A DNA stretch of 31,164 nucleotides from the NCBI GenBank assembly GCA_900548955.1, contig URMQ01000007.1:1-31164 (forward strand). Direction: 5' to 3'. A program made the position numbers and the translations under genes. Source of the stretch: an uncultured Eggerthella sp. (lineage in GTDB: Bacteria; Actinomycetota; Coriobacteriia; Coriobacteriales; Eggerthellaceae). The notes under the pieces were generated by a model. It was not told the DNA's origin, ran no database searches, and saw only the letters and a list, made by a program, of their open reading frames with translations. Positions 16,590 through 24,373 of the stretch are shown piece by piece. The stretch's first letter is position 1. Each line of letters starts with the position of its first letter.

Positions 16590-16903
16590 GCCCAGGTGCT
16601 TATTATCTCCAATCAGCGCATTCGCTCCATCCATTAAAACCTGCAGCAATTCACTCTCGCCCATCAAGGCCCACTCTACCCCATCAAATCCAGTTACAAT
16701 CCCTCCGCCCCATCAAATCCTGCGCTATTTTTTCTGCAAACGTAAACCCAACTTATATCGAGTTCTTTTAAACTAGAGCGTGATGATTTTTAACGTAGAA
16801 GCATTGACGCAAAACATGGCAAGTAAATGCTGAGGACGTTTACTAGGAGCACTTCTCTTCATAAAGCAGAAAAGTGATATTACATACGTATCTTGGAGGG
16901 TTA
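16590..16903. other. intergenic region upstream of the CoA-transferase
   Basis: This 314-bp gap has no credible gene. CCATCAA recurs several times between 16660 and 16720. A possible weak promoter is TTTACT, 17 bp, TAAAGC (about 16839-16867), but I cannot support it firmly. Confidence 0.35.
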
Positions 16904-18217
16904 ATGGATACTCAAATCAACAATCAAAGCAATGAGTCTACTCTTCCTAAGGGACTTGAAGGTTTGGTGGTCGTAGAACTAGGCGATTATGTTGCCATGC
17001 CTGCCTGCCCTCGTATGTTAGGAGAACTCGGCGCCACCGTATATAAAATCGAAACGCTCTCTGGTAACTTGCACCGTCTTGATGGGCCAGGATTCGGTAT
17101 GCCTGAACTTGGCATGGATAATCCTGCTTTCGACATGAGCAATGCCAACAAAAAGTTCTTATCGCTCGATGTCCGAAGCGAAGGTGGACGCGAAATTGCC
17201 TTGAAACTGATTGAAAAGGCTCATATTTTCGTAACGAGCCTGCGTACTCCAAGCTTAAAGCGCCTTGGATTTGATTATGAATCCCTTCACGAAAAATTCC
17301 CCAAGCTTGTTTATGGTCAAATGCGCGGCTATGGTGAGCGTGGCCCCATGAAAGATGCCAAGGGTTTCGATGCCACTTGTTACTCTGCACGCGGAGGATT
17401 GCTGATGTCTATCCCTCAAGCAGGTGAGCACTTTATGCCTGGTAATATGCCTGCTGCTTTTGGTGACTGGAATGCCAGCATCGCTCTTGGTATGGGTCTT
17501 ATGAGCGCCCTTTGGCGTGCAGAACAAACTGGTGTAGGCGACTTGGTTACGGTCAATTTACACCATATGGCTTTATGGGCAATGCAAGTTGCCGTTGTTT
17601 CTCAACCTTTTGGCGTTCCTTATCCAAAGAATCGAAATATGGCAACCTGCCCTACAAATAATTGTTATCGCACCAAAGATGGTGTTTGGTTCCTTATTTG
17701 CTACGGATCCTACGATGCATGGTATCCCTTTGTTATGCGTTTGATCGGCCTGCCCGAATACGCAGAAGACGAACGCTACACCAACTGCGCCAAAATTAAC
17801 GAAACAGGAGAAGTAGCAACCGTCGTAAAGCTTATTGGCGATGCCTTTGCTCAGCACGATTGGCAGTACTGGGAAGCACTCTTTATTGAAAAGGATGTTC
17901 CTTACGCTCGTTGCAACACAATGGAAGACGTCATGAGTGACGAAGAAGCCTACGCAAATGATATTTTGCGTCCTATTCACTACGACAGCATTGGCGATCA
18001 CTGCATTACTACCAGCCCTGTTCGCATGGCTTCTGTGGGCGACCCTGAAATTACTCGCGCTAAACCACTTGGCTACGACACCGCTTCCGTTTTGGAAGAG
18101 TTGGGTTACAGTGCTGACGATATCCATGCGTTCGAAGAAAAGAATTACGTGCACTGTTTTGACGGTGACGCACCTGTATCACTTGATGAAGTGTCTTTCG
18201 GGCCAGATCATCGCTAA
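16904..18217 (+). CDS. CaiB/BaiF (class III) CoA-transferase
   Basis: The 437-residue protein has class III CoA-transferase features. Residues 20-50 hold GLVVVELGDYVAMPACPRMLGELGATVYKIE, the standard opening. RGYGERGP (141-148) and GFDATCYSARGG (154-165) follow, and Asp188 in AAFGDWN is at the position of the catalytic aspartate that forms the acyl-anhydride intermediate. It would move CoA between an acyl-CoA donor and a carboxylic acid. I chose the ATG at 16904 because GGAGG lies a few bases upstream; a GTG ten codons earlier overlaps that site. Its neighbours two genes upstream are a CaiA-like dehydrogenase and a carboxylate/amino-acid symporter, though each has its own terminator. Confidence 0.88.
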   Translation: MDTQINNQSNESTLPKGLEGLVVVELGDYVAMPACPRMLGELGATVYKIETLSGNLHRLDGPGFGMPELGMDNPAFDMSNANKKFLSLDVRSEGGREIALKLIEKAHIFVTSLRTPSLKRLGFDYESLHEKFPKLVYGQMRGYGERGPMKDAKGFDATCYSARGGLLMSIPQAGEHFMPGNMPAAFGDWNASIALGMGLMSALWRAEQTGVGDLVTVNLHHMALWAMQVAVVSQPFGVPYPKNRNMATCPTNNCYRTKDGVWFLICYGSYDAWYPFVMRLIGLPEYAEDERYTNCAKINETGEVATVVKLIGDAFAQHDWQYWEALFIEKDVPYARCNTMEDVMSDEEAYANDILRPIHYDSIGDHCITTSPVRMASVGDPEITRAKPLGYDTASVLEELGYSADDIHAFEEKNYVHCFDGDAPVSLDEVSFGPDHR

Positions 18218-18252
18218 TATCATCGGAAGTCGAAGCAGGATTTAGGGCAATG

Positions 18253-18299
18253 GTGTTCGCATCGCAAAAGCCCTCGTATTGCAAAACGTTCGCATCGCG
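18253..18299. repeat. direct repeat GTTCGCATCGC
   Basis: Two exact 11-bp copies of GTTCGCATCGC lie about 35 bp apart just after the CoA-transferase gene. Function is unknown; they may be remains of duplication or a weak binding site. Confidence 0.4.
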
Positions 18300-18341
18300 A
18301 GTCCGCCGCATCAGAAGAGCATACCTCGCCACAAGACGCAA

Positions 18342-18363
18342 AGAGCCCGCTTTTGCGGGCTCT
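18342..18363. terminator. hairpin between convergent genes
   Basis: AGAGCCCGC, loop TTTT, GCGGGCTCT form a perfect 9-bp GC-rich stem between the convergent CoA-transferase (+) and flavoprotein (-) genes. It could serve both directions. T tracts after the stem are short on both strands. Confidence 0.7.
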
Positions 18364-18459
18364 ACTGTTGCATTGCCTTTTAATCCAGCTCTACGTTCAT
18401 TACTATTTACTGACATTCCTTGGCGAACTCTCCCATTAACTCCACTTCAGAGTAAAAGT

Positions 18460-18993
18460 TTATAAAGACGCGCCTAGTTCATACGCCTCTCTCAGGTGCG
18501 GCGAATGTTTTGTCATGCCAGGAGTTCCGCAACCATACCCCAACACCATTCCTTGGTCTTGCATACTTAAATAGCGGACTATCGTTTGATAATGAGACAC
18601 AAGCGAATCAAATGTCCAATCATCAGAATTCCAGGCTACAGTTAATAATGCGCACTTCATGCGTTTTGATGTGATACTAAAATTTGCGGAACAGAATCGA
18701 TCGAGCACAGTCTTAAGCTGAGAAGACATACTGTAGTAGTAGAGCGGAGTCGCAAATGCCACCATATCTGAAGCTAAGATATCTTCGCGCACTGCATCCA
18801 TTCCGTCATGCTGAATGCAAGGCCCCTCATACCCACAACGCACACATCCTGTACACGGATTAACGTTTGCTCGGTCCACATCAATACGGACTACCGTGTG
18901 CCCTACACTTTGAGCTCCTTTAATAAACTCATCTACCATCATTGCCGTGGATCCATCCAAATTAGGACTTCCTTGTAACACGACTATTTTCAT
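18460..18993 (-). CDS. NADPH-dependent FMN reductase / flavodoxin-fold oxidoreductase
   Basis: The 177-residue protein opens with MKIVVLQGSPNLDGSTAMMV, the phosphate-binding loop of the FMN_red family. It then has a cysteine cluster NPCTGCVRCGYEGPC (Cys47, 50, 53, 59) followed by DGM, as in iron-sulfur flavoprotein-like members. PLYYYSMSSQLKTVLDR (about 97-113) is the FMN ring-contact region. It likely reduces small organic acceptors or passes electrons between NAD(P)H and partner flavoproteins. The ATG at 18993 follows AGGAG. It lies 34 bp downstream of an exported flavodoxin gene in the same direction, so the two are probably an operon. Confidence 0.82.
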   Translation of the reverse strand: MKIVVLQGSPNLDGSTAMMVDEFIKGAQSVGHTVVRIDVDRANVNPCTGCVRCGYEGPCIQHDGMDAVREDILASDMVAFATPLYYYSMSSQLKTVLDRFCSANFSITSKRMKCALLTVAWNSDDWTFDSLVSHYQTIVRYLSMQDQGMVLGYGCGTPGMTKHSPHLREAYELGASL

Positions 18994-19027
18994 CTTTTCT
19001 CCTGCATATTCAGCAATCACAATACAC

Positions 19028-19693
19028 TTATTCTTGGAGTCCGAGTTCACTTATCCAGCTTTGTATCTCTGACTCATCTGCATTGATGCCATCAAAACGC
19101 ATACCCTCAAGCCATTCTCCTGAATCTGCCAAAGCTGCCAAATTATTTCCGCTTGAACCCATAGGAGAAGAAGCCGAGGTGCAAAACGGAATAACTGTTT
19201 TACCCTCGAAGTTGTTATTTGTCACAAAATTATTAACTACCCATGAAGCATCTCCCCACCAAATTGGGTAACCAATAAATACTGTTGAATACTCACTAAA
19301 ACCAGACGGAGTTGTCTCCACTAATTCAACAGTAGATACACCATTAGCACGTTCTTGACTGACTCGACTTTCTTCGTCGTTGTAATCAAGATCTTCTTCT
19401 GAATAGAGTTCGGCAGGAGTGATTTCAAACATGTCTGCGTCAGTGTAATGAGTGATTGTTTTTGCTACCGACCTGGTATTTCCCGTAGCAGAGAAATAAG
19501 CTACCAACACTCCGCTTTCGGCAATGGAAGCTTCGTTAGTGACTTGTTGAGAAGTTGCCTGAGCAGTATCTTGCGATTCGTCGCCATCCCCTTGTGCGCT
19601 ACAAGCAGAAAACAAGGGCGCAAAAACAACAGCAGCCGAAGCAACTGCGGCTCCCTTTAAAAAATTGCGGCGGGACATCTTTCCTTCGGTCAT
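19028..19693 (-). CDS. exported flavodoxin-like protein (Tat/lipoprotein signal)
   Basis: The 221-residue product starts MTEGKMSRRNFLKGAAVASA, a Tat motif (SRRNFLKG) followed by a hydrophobic stretch and lipobox LFSAC (27-31). It is therefore probably exported folded with cofactor and lipid-anchored on the outside of the membrane. After an acidic linker comes a flavodoxin domain (Flavodoxin_4 type): VAYFSATGNTRSVAKTI with the phosphate loop at about 68-74, and GYPIWWGDASWVVNNFV. The start was chosen for AAAGGAG upstream. Exported FMN proteins of this kind are common in anaerobic coriobacteria and are presumed redox carriers or reductases; the substrate is unknown. A palindrome lies about 130 bp upstream. 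Confidence 0.82.
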   Translation of the reverse strand: MTEGKMSRRNFLKGAAVASAAVVFAPLFSACSAQGDGDESQDTAQATSQQVTNEASIAESGVLVAYFSATGNTRSVAKTITHYTDADMFEITPAELYSEEDLDYNDEESRVSQERANGVSTVELVETTPSGFSEYSTVFIGYPIWWGDASWVVNNFVTNNNFEGKTVIPFCTSASSPMGSSGNNLAALADSGEWLEGMRFDGINADESEIQSWISELGLQE

Positions 19694-19818
19694 CCTTGCT
19701 CCTTTCACAAGCGAATTGCTCTGCTCGAGCAGTCACCCTTATCGATTTTTCATGATCCGTGCAGTTTGTTTTTAATGTTGTTACGGTTCATTTCTAAATA
19801 CTAGCTTAGGTTACGCAA

Positions 19819-19842
19819 CGTTTCTTGCAAATACAAGAAACG
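19819..19842 (-). promoter_or_regulatory. palindromic operator candidate for the flavodoxin pair
   Basis: CGTTTCTTG, six bases, CAAGAAACG is a perfect 9-bp inverted repeat. On the minus strand a possible -35 TTGTAT starts inside the dyad and TAACCT follows 17 bp later, so a repressor or MerR-like factor here could control the flavodoxin genes. T-rich sequence on its plus-strand side also resembles a terminator tail, but no plus-strand gene precedes it. Confidence 0.45.
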
Positions 19843-19986
19843 ACTATTTTTTCTTTATTTAAGAGGATCCTCATAATCCGTGCTTTGCAGGGAGAGGCAT
19901 TAAGAGAACAGTGAAATACTGATTCGAAGACAAACAATATAAGGTCTACAGAGCAGACAGAACAGACGTATAGAAAAGCAGCTCAC

Positions 19987-20020
19987 AAAAACGGCCCACC
20001 AGTTAATACTGATGCGCCGT
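19987..20020 (-). terminator. terminator of the Spx-like transcription unit
   Basis: On the minus strand ACGGC and GCCGT form a 5-bp base, CAGT/ACTG forms an upper stem after a 4-base internal loop, and the base is followed by a five-T run (TTTTTG). It lies about 100 bp after the gene's stop codon. Confidence 0.65.
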
Positions 20021-20123
20021 GAACCATAAATCCCTATGCCAATTATTCAGTTATGAGCAAACTTTTCGCCATCAAGAAAGACGATGATTTATATACCTAC
20101 ACGTAAGCGACAAATAATACCGA

Positions 20124-20486
20124 CTACAGAAGAACCTCTTCCCATTGCGCTTCCTTAAACCCCACCAAAACAAAATCTTTTCCAACAATAAGAGGGCGCT
20201 TTACCAACATGCCATTAGTCGCAAGAAGATCAAAAGCCTCTTCGTCGGTCATGCCTTCTTCAAAGCGTTTTTTAATTCCAAGTTCACGGTAGAGCATGCC
20301 ACTTGTATTAAAGAAACGACGTAGTGGAAGTTCGCTTCTTTCGTGCCAGGCTTTAAGTTCTTCCGCGGTTGGATTATCTTCCACAATATGGCGATCCTCG
20401 TAGTTGACCCCATGATCGTCAAGCCATTTCTTCGCTTTTTTACAGGTTGTACATTTTGGATATTCTAAAAAGAGAACATTAGTCAT
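20124..20486 (-). CDS. Spx/ArsC-family thioredoxin-fold protein
   Basis: The 120-residue protein reads MTNVLFLEYPKCTTCKKAKK. It has the CxxC pair Cys12/Cys15 and KRP (96-98) in GMLVKRPLIVG, both hallmarks of the ArsC/Spx/MgsR/YffB family. Such proteins are either thiol reductases or redox-sensing transcription partners; the CxxC form resembles the ArsC-like YffB/Spx side. The role is not decided by sequence. I prefer the second ATG (20486), five bases after GAGGAG, over the overlapping first ATG at 20489. It overlaps the end of a small membrane protein gene, so the two are probably translated together. Confidence 0.82.
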   Translation of the reverse strand: MTNVLFLEYPKCTTCKKAKKWLDDHGVNYEDRHIVEDNPTAEELKAWHERSELPLRRFFNTSGMLYRELGIKKRFEEGMTDEEAFDLLATNGMLVKRPLIVGKDFVLVGFKEAQWEEVLL

Positions 20487-20688
20487 CATTACTCCTCTGT
20501 ACTTGTTGGTTTGCGTTCTGAGTGCAGCTCAGCGTTTGTTCGTGTTCTTGCTTAAGGGTTGTAAGAGCTGATTCAGCATCAGATTCTGAATTTGAAGCTA
20601 CCTGTTTCTTTTCACGCATTTTCGCCGCAGCATCAACCGCGCCGAACGCTAAACAGCAGGCTGCCACTATAACCGCAATCCCCCACAT
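20479..20688 (-). CDS. small single-pass membrane protein
   Basis: The 69-residue frame begins MWGIAVIVAACCLAFGAVDA, one hydrophobic segment (about 3-22). A short basic stretch (KMREKK) and a polar, Gln/Asn/Ser-rich tail follow. It resembles no family I know. Its stop (TAA) overlaps the start of the Spx-like gene by a few bases, a typical coupled arrangement, which is the best evidence it is real. The ribosome binding site is weak (AAGG). It may help place or regulate the redox protein, but that is a guess. Confidence 0.5.
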   Translation of the reverse strand: MWGIAVIVAACCLAFGAVDAAAKMREKKQVASNSESDAESALTTLKQEHEQTLSCTQNANQQVQRSNDD

Positions 20689-20720
20689 GCCTTAGCCCTT
20701 ACTCTCTTACTGAAGTAGTA

Positions 20721-20822
20721 TTGCCAAAGCCTAACATTTACCAAACCTGACACTTTCCAAAACCTGATAATTACCAAAGACCAGCACTTTCCAAAACCTG
20801 ACATTTGCCAAAGACCGACACT
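20721..20822. repeat. tandem 16-18 bp repeats downstream of nudC
   Basis: Six imperfect copies of a unit near TTxCCAAAxCCTGACA run head to tail between the nudC stop and the small membrane protein gene. Copies alternate so that a dimer of about 33-34 bp is the better-conserved unit: CCAAAACCTGA and CCAAAGACC types alternate in the last four. No gene overlaps it. Confidence 0.75.
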
Positions 20823-20826
20823 ATAA

Positions 20827-21948
20827 TCATCGATAAATAGCAAGGGGATACTTTGTTTCTTCTCCCTTTCGCAACACGCCCATCATCTCGCGCGTTAACG
20901 AGTAGTCTTCGTCATCAGGTAAATCTTCACGAGAGAGCCACTCGGCTTCTTCGAGTTCGTGATCATCAAGCGTGATAGAGCTCTCGCCGTCAAGATCACA
21001 AAAGAAGCCAAAAAGAAGCGATGAAGAAGGAGGCCACGGCTGACTTTTGTAATAGCGAAGATTTGTCACCTTTAAGCCAACCTCTTCCATTACCTCGCGA
21101 TGAACGGTCTGCTCGACCGTTTCACCCATTTCACAAAAGCCCGCTATAAGCGCATAGCTCTTGTATTGACGACCCGCATAGCGAGAAACCAATACTTTAT
21201 TGCGTTGCCTATCCACGATACCGATAATGACCGCAGGGAACAGCCGCGAAAACTCCATGCAGCCACATTCAGGACATTGCAACATTCGTTCGACAATTCC
21301 ATGTTGCATTTTCGAGCCACATCGTCCACAGAAATGATGCATGTCATACCATGCGTGATACTCATAACCAACCATTCCCGCAAAAACGCGATGTTTTGGC
21401 TGATAGTTGCGCAATTGAGCAATGGGAATAAATTCATAGCTTAGCTGCGATTGCTGTTCTGGCTGGGCTTCTGTTTGAGCTTCAGACCGTGTTTCTGCAC
21501 CTATTTCAGACTGTGCTTCGTTGCTTATTTCGGACTGCTCTTCATCTTGCTTAACAGCCTGTGCTTCTACTTTGGCTTCATTCTGCACTTCGTTCTGACT
21601 TTTAATCTGCGCTTCGTCTTGTTTACCGCTCAAGAATTCTTCCAGTGCTTCATCGTCAATTTCGCAACGAAAATATGCCGTCTCTCCAACAGTAAAAAGA
21701 AGCAGCGCTGAGGGTTTTTGCCCATCTAAACGCAGCGGAATATTAAACGCTTCCGACTGCGAGTTGCAAGATTCACCTATTACTTTTGCTTTGCGCAGAG
21801 CACCATAGCTAGGAAAATGAAGCGTGCCTTCTGAGCTTTTTGCAACCAGAACACTGCTCCCTCTATAAATTAGAATTCGATCCGAAGACTCGGGTTCTGC
21901 CCATGCAAAATCGTTACAAAAAGAGTGCGGTTCAATATCTTGAAACAC
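20827..21948 (-). CDS. nudC: NAD(H) pyrophosphatase NudC with an acidic repeat insert
   Basis: The 373-residue Nudix hydrolase has a zinc ribbon (Cys207, Cys210, Cys225, Cys228) and a Nudix box at 270-292 that fits GX5EX7REUXEEXGU. SQPWP at 302-306 is the NudC-specific motif that separates it from other Nudix enzymes. It would cleave NAD(H) to NMN(H) and AMP and, by precedent in E. coli, remove NAD caps from RNA. About 60 residues at 109-168 form a low-complexity run of EAQ/SEAQ/NEVQ units between the N-terminal domain and the zinc ribbon, which is not part of typical NudC proteins and makes the protein unusually long. It is divergent from another Nudix gene with 147 bp between them. Confidence 0.9.
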   Translation of the reverse strand: MFQDIEPHSFCNDFAWAEPESSDRILIYRGSSVLVAKSSEGTLHFPSYGALRKAKVIGESCNSQSEAFNIPLRLDGQKPSALLLFTVGETAYFRCEIDDEALEEFLSGKQDEAQIKSQNEVQNEAKVEAQAVKQDEEQSEISNEAQSEIGAETRSEAQTEAQPEQQSQLSYEFIPIAQLRNYQPKHRVFAGMVGYEYHAWYDMHHFCGRCGSKMQHGIVERMLQCPECGCMEFSRLFPAVIIGIVDRQRNKVLVSRYAGRQYKSYALIAGFCEMGETVEQTVHREVMEEVGLKVTNLRYYKSQPWPPSSSLLFGFFCDLDGESSITLDDHELEEAEWLSREDLPDDEDYSLTREMMGVLRKGEETKYPLAIYR

Positions 21949-22095
21949 AGTCGATCACCGTTTCCTTTCACTGCTCTAAATATACTCTTTCCGAATCAAT
22001 CTTTTCTTGCGGTAGACTAATTTACGTAGCTTTAGCGAGCTTTCACGTAGCTCTTCTCAAGCAGCATTTTATTTTCAATCTGCAAAGGATGAACC

Positions 22096-22794
22096 ATGGA
22101 TGGAATTTCTTCCGCTCAATTTGAAGACAACTTGCCTAAGCTCGTTAAAGTAGAGCAAGTAAGCGATGGCTGGATCAAAAAGTATGTCCTTACTTACGAA
22201 AAGCCCGACGGATCGCTCTACACCTATGAAAGCGCTTCTAGAAAATCACTTGAAGCATATCGAGACGAACTTTTAAACAATGCGCAGAGTTCTTCTGGTT
22301 ACTGTGGCCAAAACGAATCCCAAACTGCTTTAGCCTCAACACTAGAAACGCGCATTAAAAACTGCGATGCTGTATGCATCGTTCCCGAACTCCCTGACGG
22401 CAGCTATTTAATGATTAAAGAATTCCGCTACCCCATTAATGGCGTATTTGTAGCATTCCCCGCAGGACTTATTGATGAGGGCGAAGACATATCAACCACC
22501 GTCGATCGTGAGCTTCGCGAAGAAACGGGGTACTGCCTTAGAAAAGATGTCGATCTGCCTATTAGAGCCTTAGCTCAACCTGGATTTTCTTCAGTTGGCA
22601 TGACTGACGAAAATGTACTTGTCGTATTTGCAAAAGTAGAAAAAGCAGGAGACGCCCATCCCGAATCGAATGAACTTATTGAGCCCTTTATCCTTCCTGG
22701 AGATTCCATTCGCGATTTCTTAGACACTACAACCTATTTCTTGGGAACACGTGTTCAGCTTCTTTTAGAGCTTTTAGCAGCACAGAACAACTAG
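22096..22794 (+). CDS. Nudix hydrolase, ADP-ribose pyrophosphatase-like
   Basis: The 232-residue protein has a complete Nudix box (Gly124 to Gly145: GLIDEGED ... RELREETG). The FPAGLIDEGE context is typical of ADP-ribose/ADP-sugar pyrophosphatases. An N-terminal beta-rich part (WIKKYVLTYEKPDGSLYTYE) would form the dimer domain of that group. It likely splits ADP-ribose to AMP and ribose-5-phosphate or clears related NAD breakdown products, and it lies divergent from nudC, which also acts in NAD metabolism. AAAGGATG lies just before the ATG. Confidence 0.82.
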   Translation: MDGISSAQFEDNLPKLVKVEQVSDGWIKKYVLTYEKPDGSLYTYESASRKSLEAYRDELLNNAQSSSGYCGQNESQTALASTLETRIKNCDAVCIVPELPDGSYLMIKEFRYPINGVFVAFPAGLIDEGEDISTTVDRELREETGYCLRKDVDLPIRALAQPGFSSVGMTDENVLVVFAKVEKAGDAHPESNELIEPFILPGDSIRDFLDTTTYFLGTRVQLLLELLAAQNN

Positions 22795-23131
22795 GAGTCT
22801 TGATCTGAATTCTATAACTGCGCTATCACTTCTCTCGGTTCTCGTGCGCATCCTCCGTGTCCCTCGATTCTTCCGCTTTCTTGCTTTCTCGAAGCCTCCG
22901 GCGCTTTCTTGCTTTCTTACGCCTTCTCGAGTCTCCCTCGCGTTTTCTCAAGTCTTCGTGCACTTTCTTGCGCTCTCACACCTTATTCGTGCCTACCTCG
23001 CACCTTCCTCACATCTTTCTCACACCTTGCTCATTTCGTCCTCATATACGAGTGATTTGAGTGGTTCTCATGTGCACTAACTGTGCTCAAAAGTTCTCTT
23101 TTATGTGAATTTTTTCTTCTACTCTAGAGAT
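22795..23131. repeat. pyrimidine-rich, repeat-like intergenic tract
   Basis: About 340 bp without a credible gene. From roughly 22830 to 23045 the plus strand is largely C and T, with recurrent CTTTCTTG, CTTTCTCG and CCTCGC words and few purine runs. No terminator for the upstream Nudix gene or clear promoter for the downstream gene is visible. Confidence 0.6.
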
Positions 23132-24148
23132 ATGAAGGGAATAACGATTTCATATAACAGCGCAGCAAAGTTTTGGAGCTATCATGCTCCAGAATATCTA
23201 TTGCAATCTAAAGGTTTTAAAATTCGGAATTCAAGGATACGTTTCGCGCCCTTTAGTTCTTTTAAAACCACTACAAAAACCTTGATAGAAATCAGTCACT
23301 TTGTAGACAACCTTGTCGACTCAAAGAATTGCATACATGTCCTAAGACCAAAAGAAAATTCAATTAATTCCAATTCGTTATCTAGGGGTGTTGGTAAAAA
23401 TGTAGTCGTACATTATCATTCGAATGCTTTACCAAAAGGACACCTTATCCATTTGTTCAATGATGTTTATATAACTTCCCCTGAACTAACATTCGTCCAC
23501 TATGCAACAGAAAGCACGATTTTTGAATTACTAAAACTTGGATACAAATTATGCGGAACTTCTTTCGATAACGAAAAAGTTCAATACAACAAATCGAACA
23601 ACTTTCAAACCATTACCTCTTGTAAAGATCTCAGAGATTTTATTCAATACAACCCAAAGATTTTCGGATCAAGAAAAGCACTGTATTCGCTAAAATTCAT
23701 ACGCGACAATTCAGCTTCGCCAATGGAAACAGCATGCACCCTCTTATTGTGTCTTCCTTATAAGCTAGGCGGCTACGGTATTCCCTTTCCTGAGCTAAAC
23801 CAGAAAATTCAACTCAGACATTCCGTTAAAAAAATCACATCACATCATTTCTTTATTGCTGATTTGTATTGGAAAAAAGAAAGTGTAATCGCCGAATACG
23901 ATAGCGACCAATTTCACTCAAATCGAATTTCCATCAACAAAGATATTCAACGAGCAAATCTGCTGGATCTTAACGGACACAAAGTAATTACTATCACCAA
24001 AAAGCAAGTACTAAATCGCTACGAATTTGAACAGACTGCTACGCTAATTGCAAAAGAACTTAATCATCGAATTAGACTTCCACGCGGATTTCGAACAAAT
24101 CAAACCAAACTACGCAAAGAACTACTCTCTAATTCTTTCCCAAATTAG
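23132..24148 (+). CDS. DUF559/AbiEi-like nuclease-fold protein, AT-rich
   Basis: The 338-residue protein ends in a PD-(D/E)xK-like domain. Glu199 lies in SPMET, Asp244 in FIADLYW, and Glu255-x-Asp257 in IAEYDSDQFH, with a basic helix QRANLLDLNGHKVITIT after it. This layout matches the DUF559/Vsr-like nuclease half of AbiEi-type proteins. The N-terminal half (about 1-190) has no family I recognise. Base composition is clearly more AT-rich than the neighbours, suggesting acquisition. The ATG at 23132 has a weak ribosome binding site, and a GTG at 23105 is a possible alternative. It stands alone; no antitoxin, restriction or phage gene is adjacent, so its role in defence or repair is open. Confidence 0.65.
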   Translation: MKGITISYNSAAKFWSYHAPEYLLQSKGFKIRNSRIRFAPFSSFKTTTKTLIEISHFVDNLVDSKNCIHVLRPKENSINSNSLSRGVGKNVVVHYHSNALPKGHLIHLFNDVYITSPELTFVHYATESTIFELLKLGYKLCGTSFDNEKVQYNKSNNFQTITSCKDLRDFIQYNPKIFGSRKALYSLKFIRDNSASPMETACTLLLCLPYKLGGYGIPFPELNQKIQLRHSVKKITSHHFFIADLYWKKESVIAEYDSDQFHSNRISINKDIQRANLLDLNGHKVITITKKQVLNRYEFEQTATLIAKELNHRIRLPRGFRTNQTKLRKELLSNSFPN

Positions 24149-24373
24149 TTTTGTAAAAACAGGACATTGTTTTTGGCAGAAAATGAACGAATGTTACCTA
24201 ACAAAGCGAATGCCTCGTTCAAAACTAAACCGATTTCCACACGTTAAATCTTTCATTACGAATAATTGACCATTGATGTCATTAAAAATCTAACTAATCA
24301 ATTAATTCTAAGTATCCCTGACTAAATCTAGTAACAAACGTAGATTTTCATCCAAAAACGACACCAAAAAGAG
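24149..24373. other. AT-rich intergenic sequence
   Basis: AT-rich sequence after the nuclease gene, with short open frames that have no recognisable product. It separates the acquired-looking gene from the terminator of the ribosomal block. Confidence 0.4.

Larger units (their letters stand above)
19694..20123. other. intergenic region between exported flavodoxin and Spx-like gene
   Basis: About 430 bp without a credible gene. It holds the flavodoxin promoter side with an 9-bp palindrome (19819-19842) and the terminator of the Spx-like unit (19987-20020). The remaining sequence shows no recognisable feature. Confidence 0.6.

Noticed and set aside
16396..16776. Ser/Thr-rich 126-residue frame after the symporter
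   Set aside because: It crosses a strong intrinsic terminator, is low complexity and lacks a ribosome binding site.
20124..20486. Arsenate reductase of an ars operon
   Set aside because: No arsB, arsR or other ars gene nearby; the CxxC and KRP motifs fit the wider Spx/ArsC-like family better.
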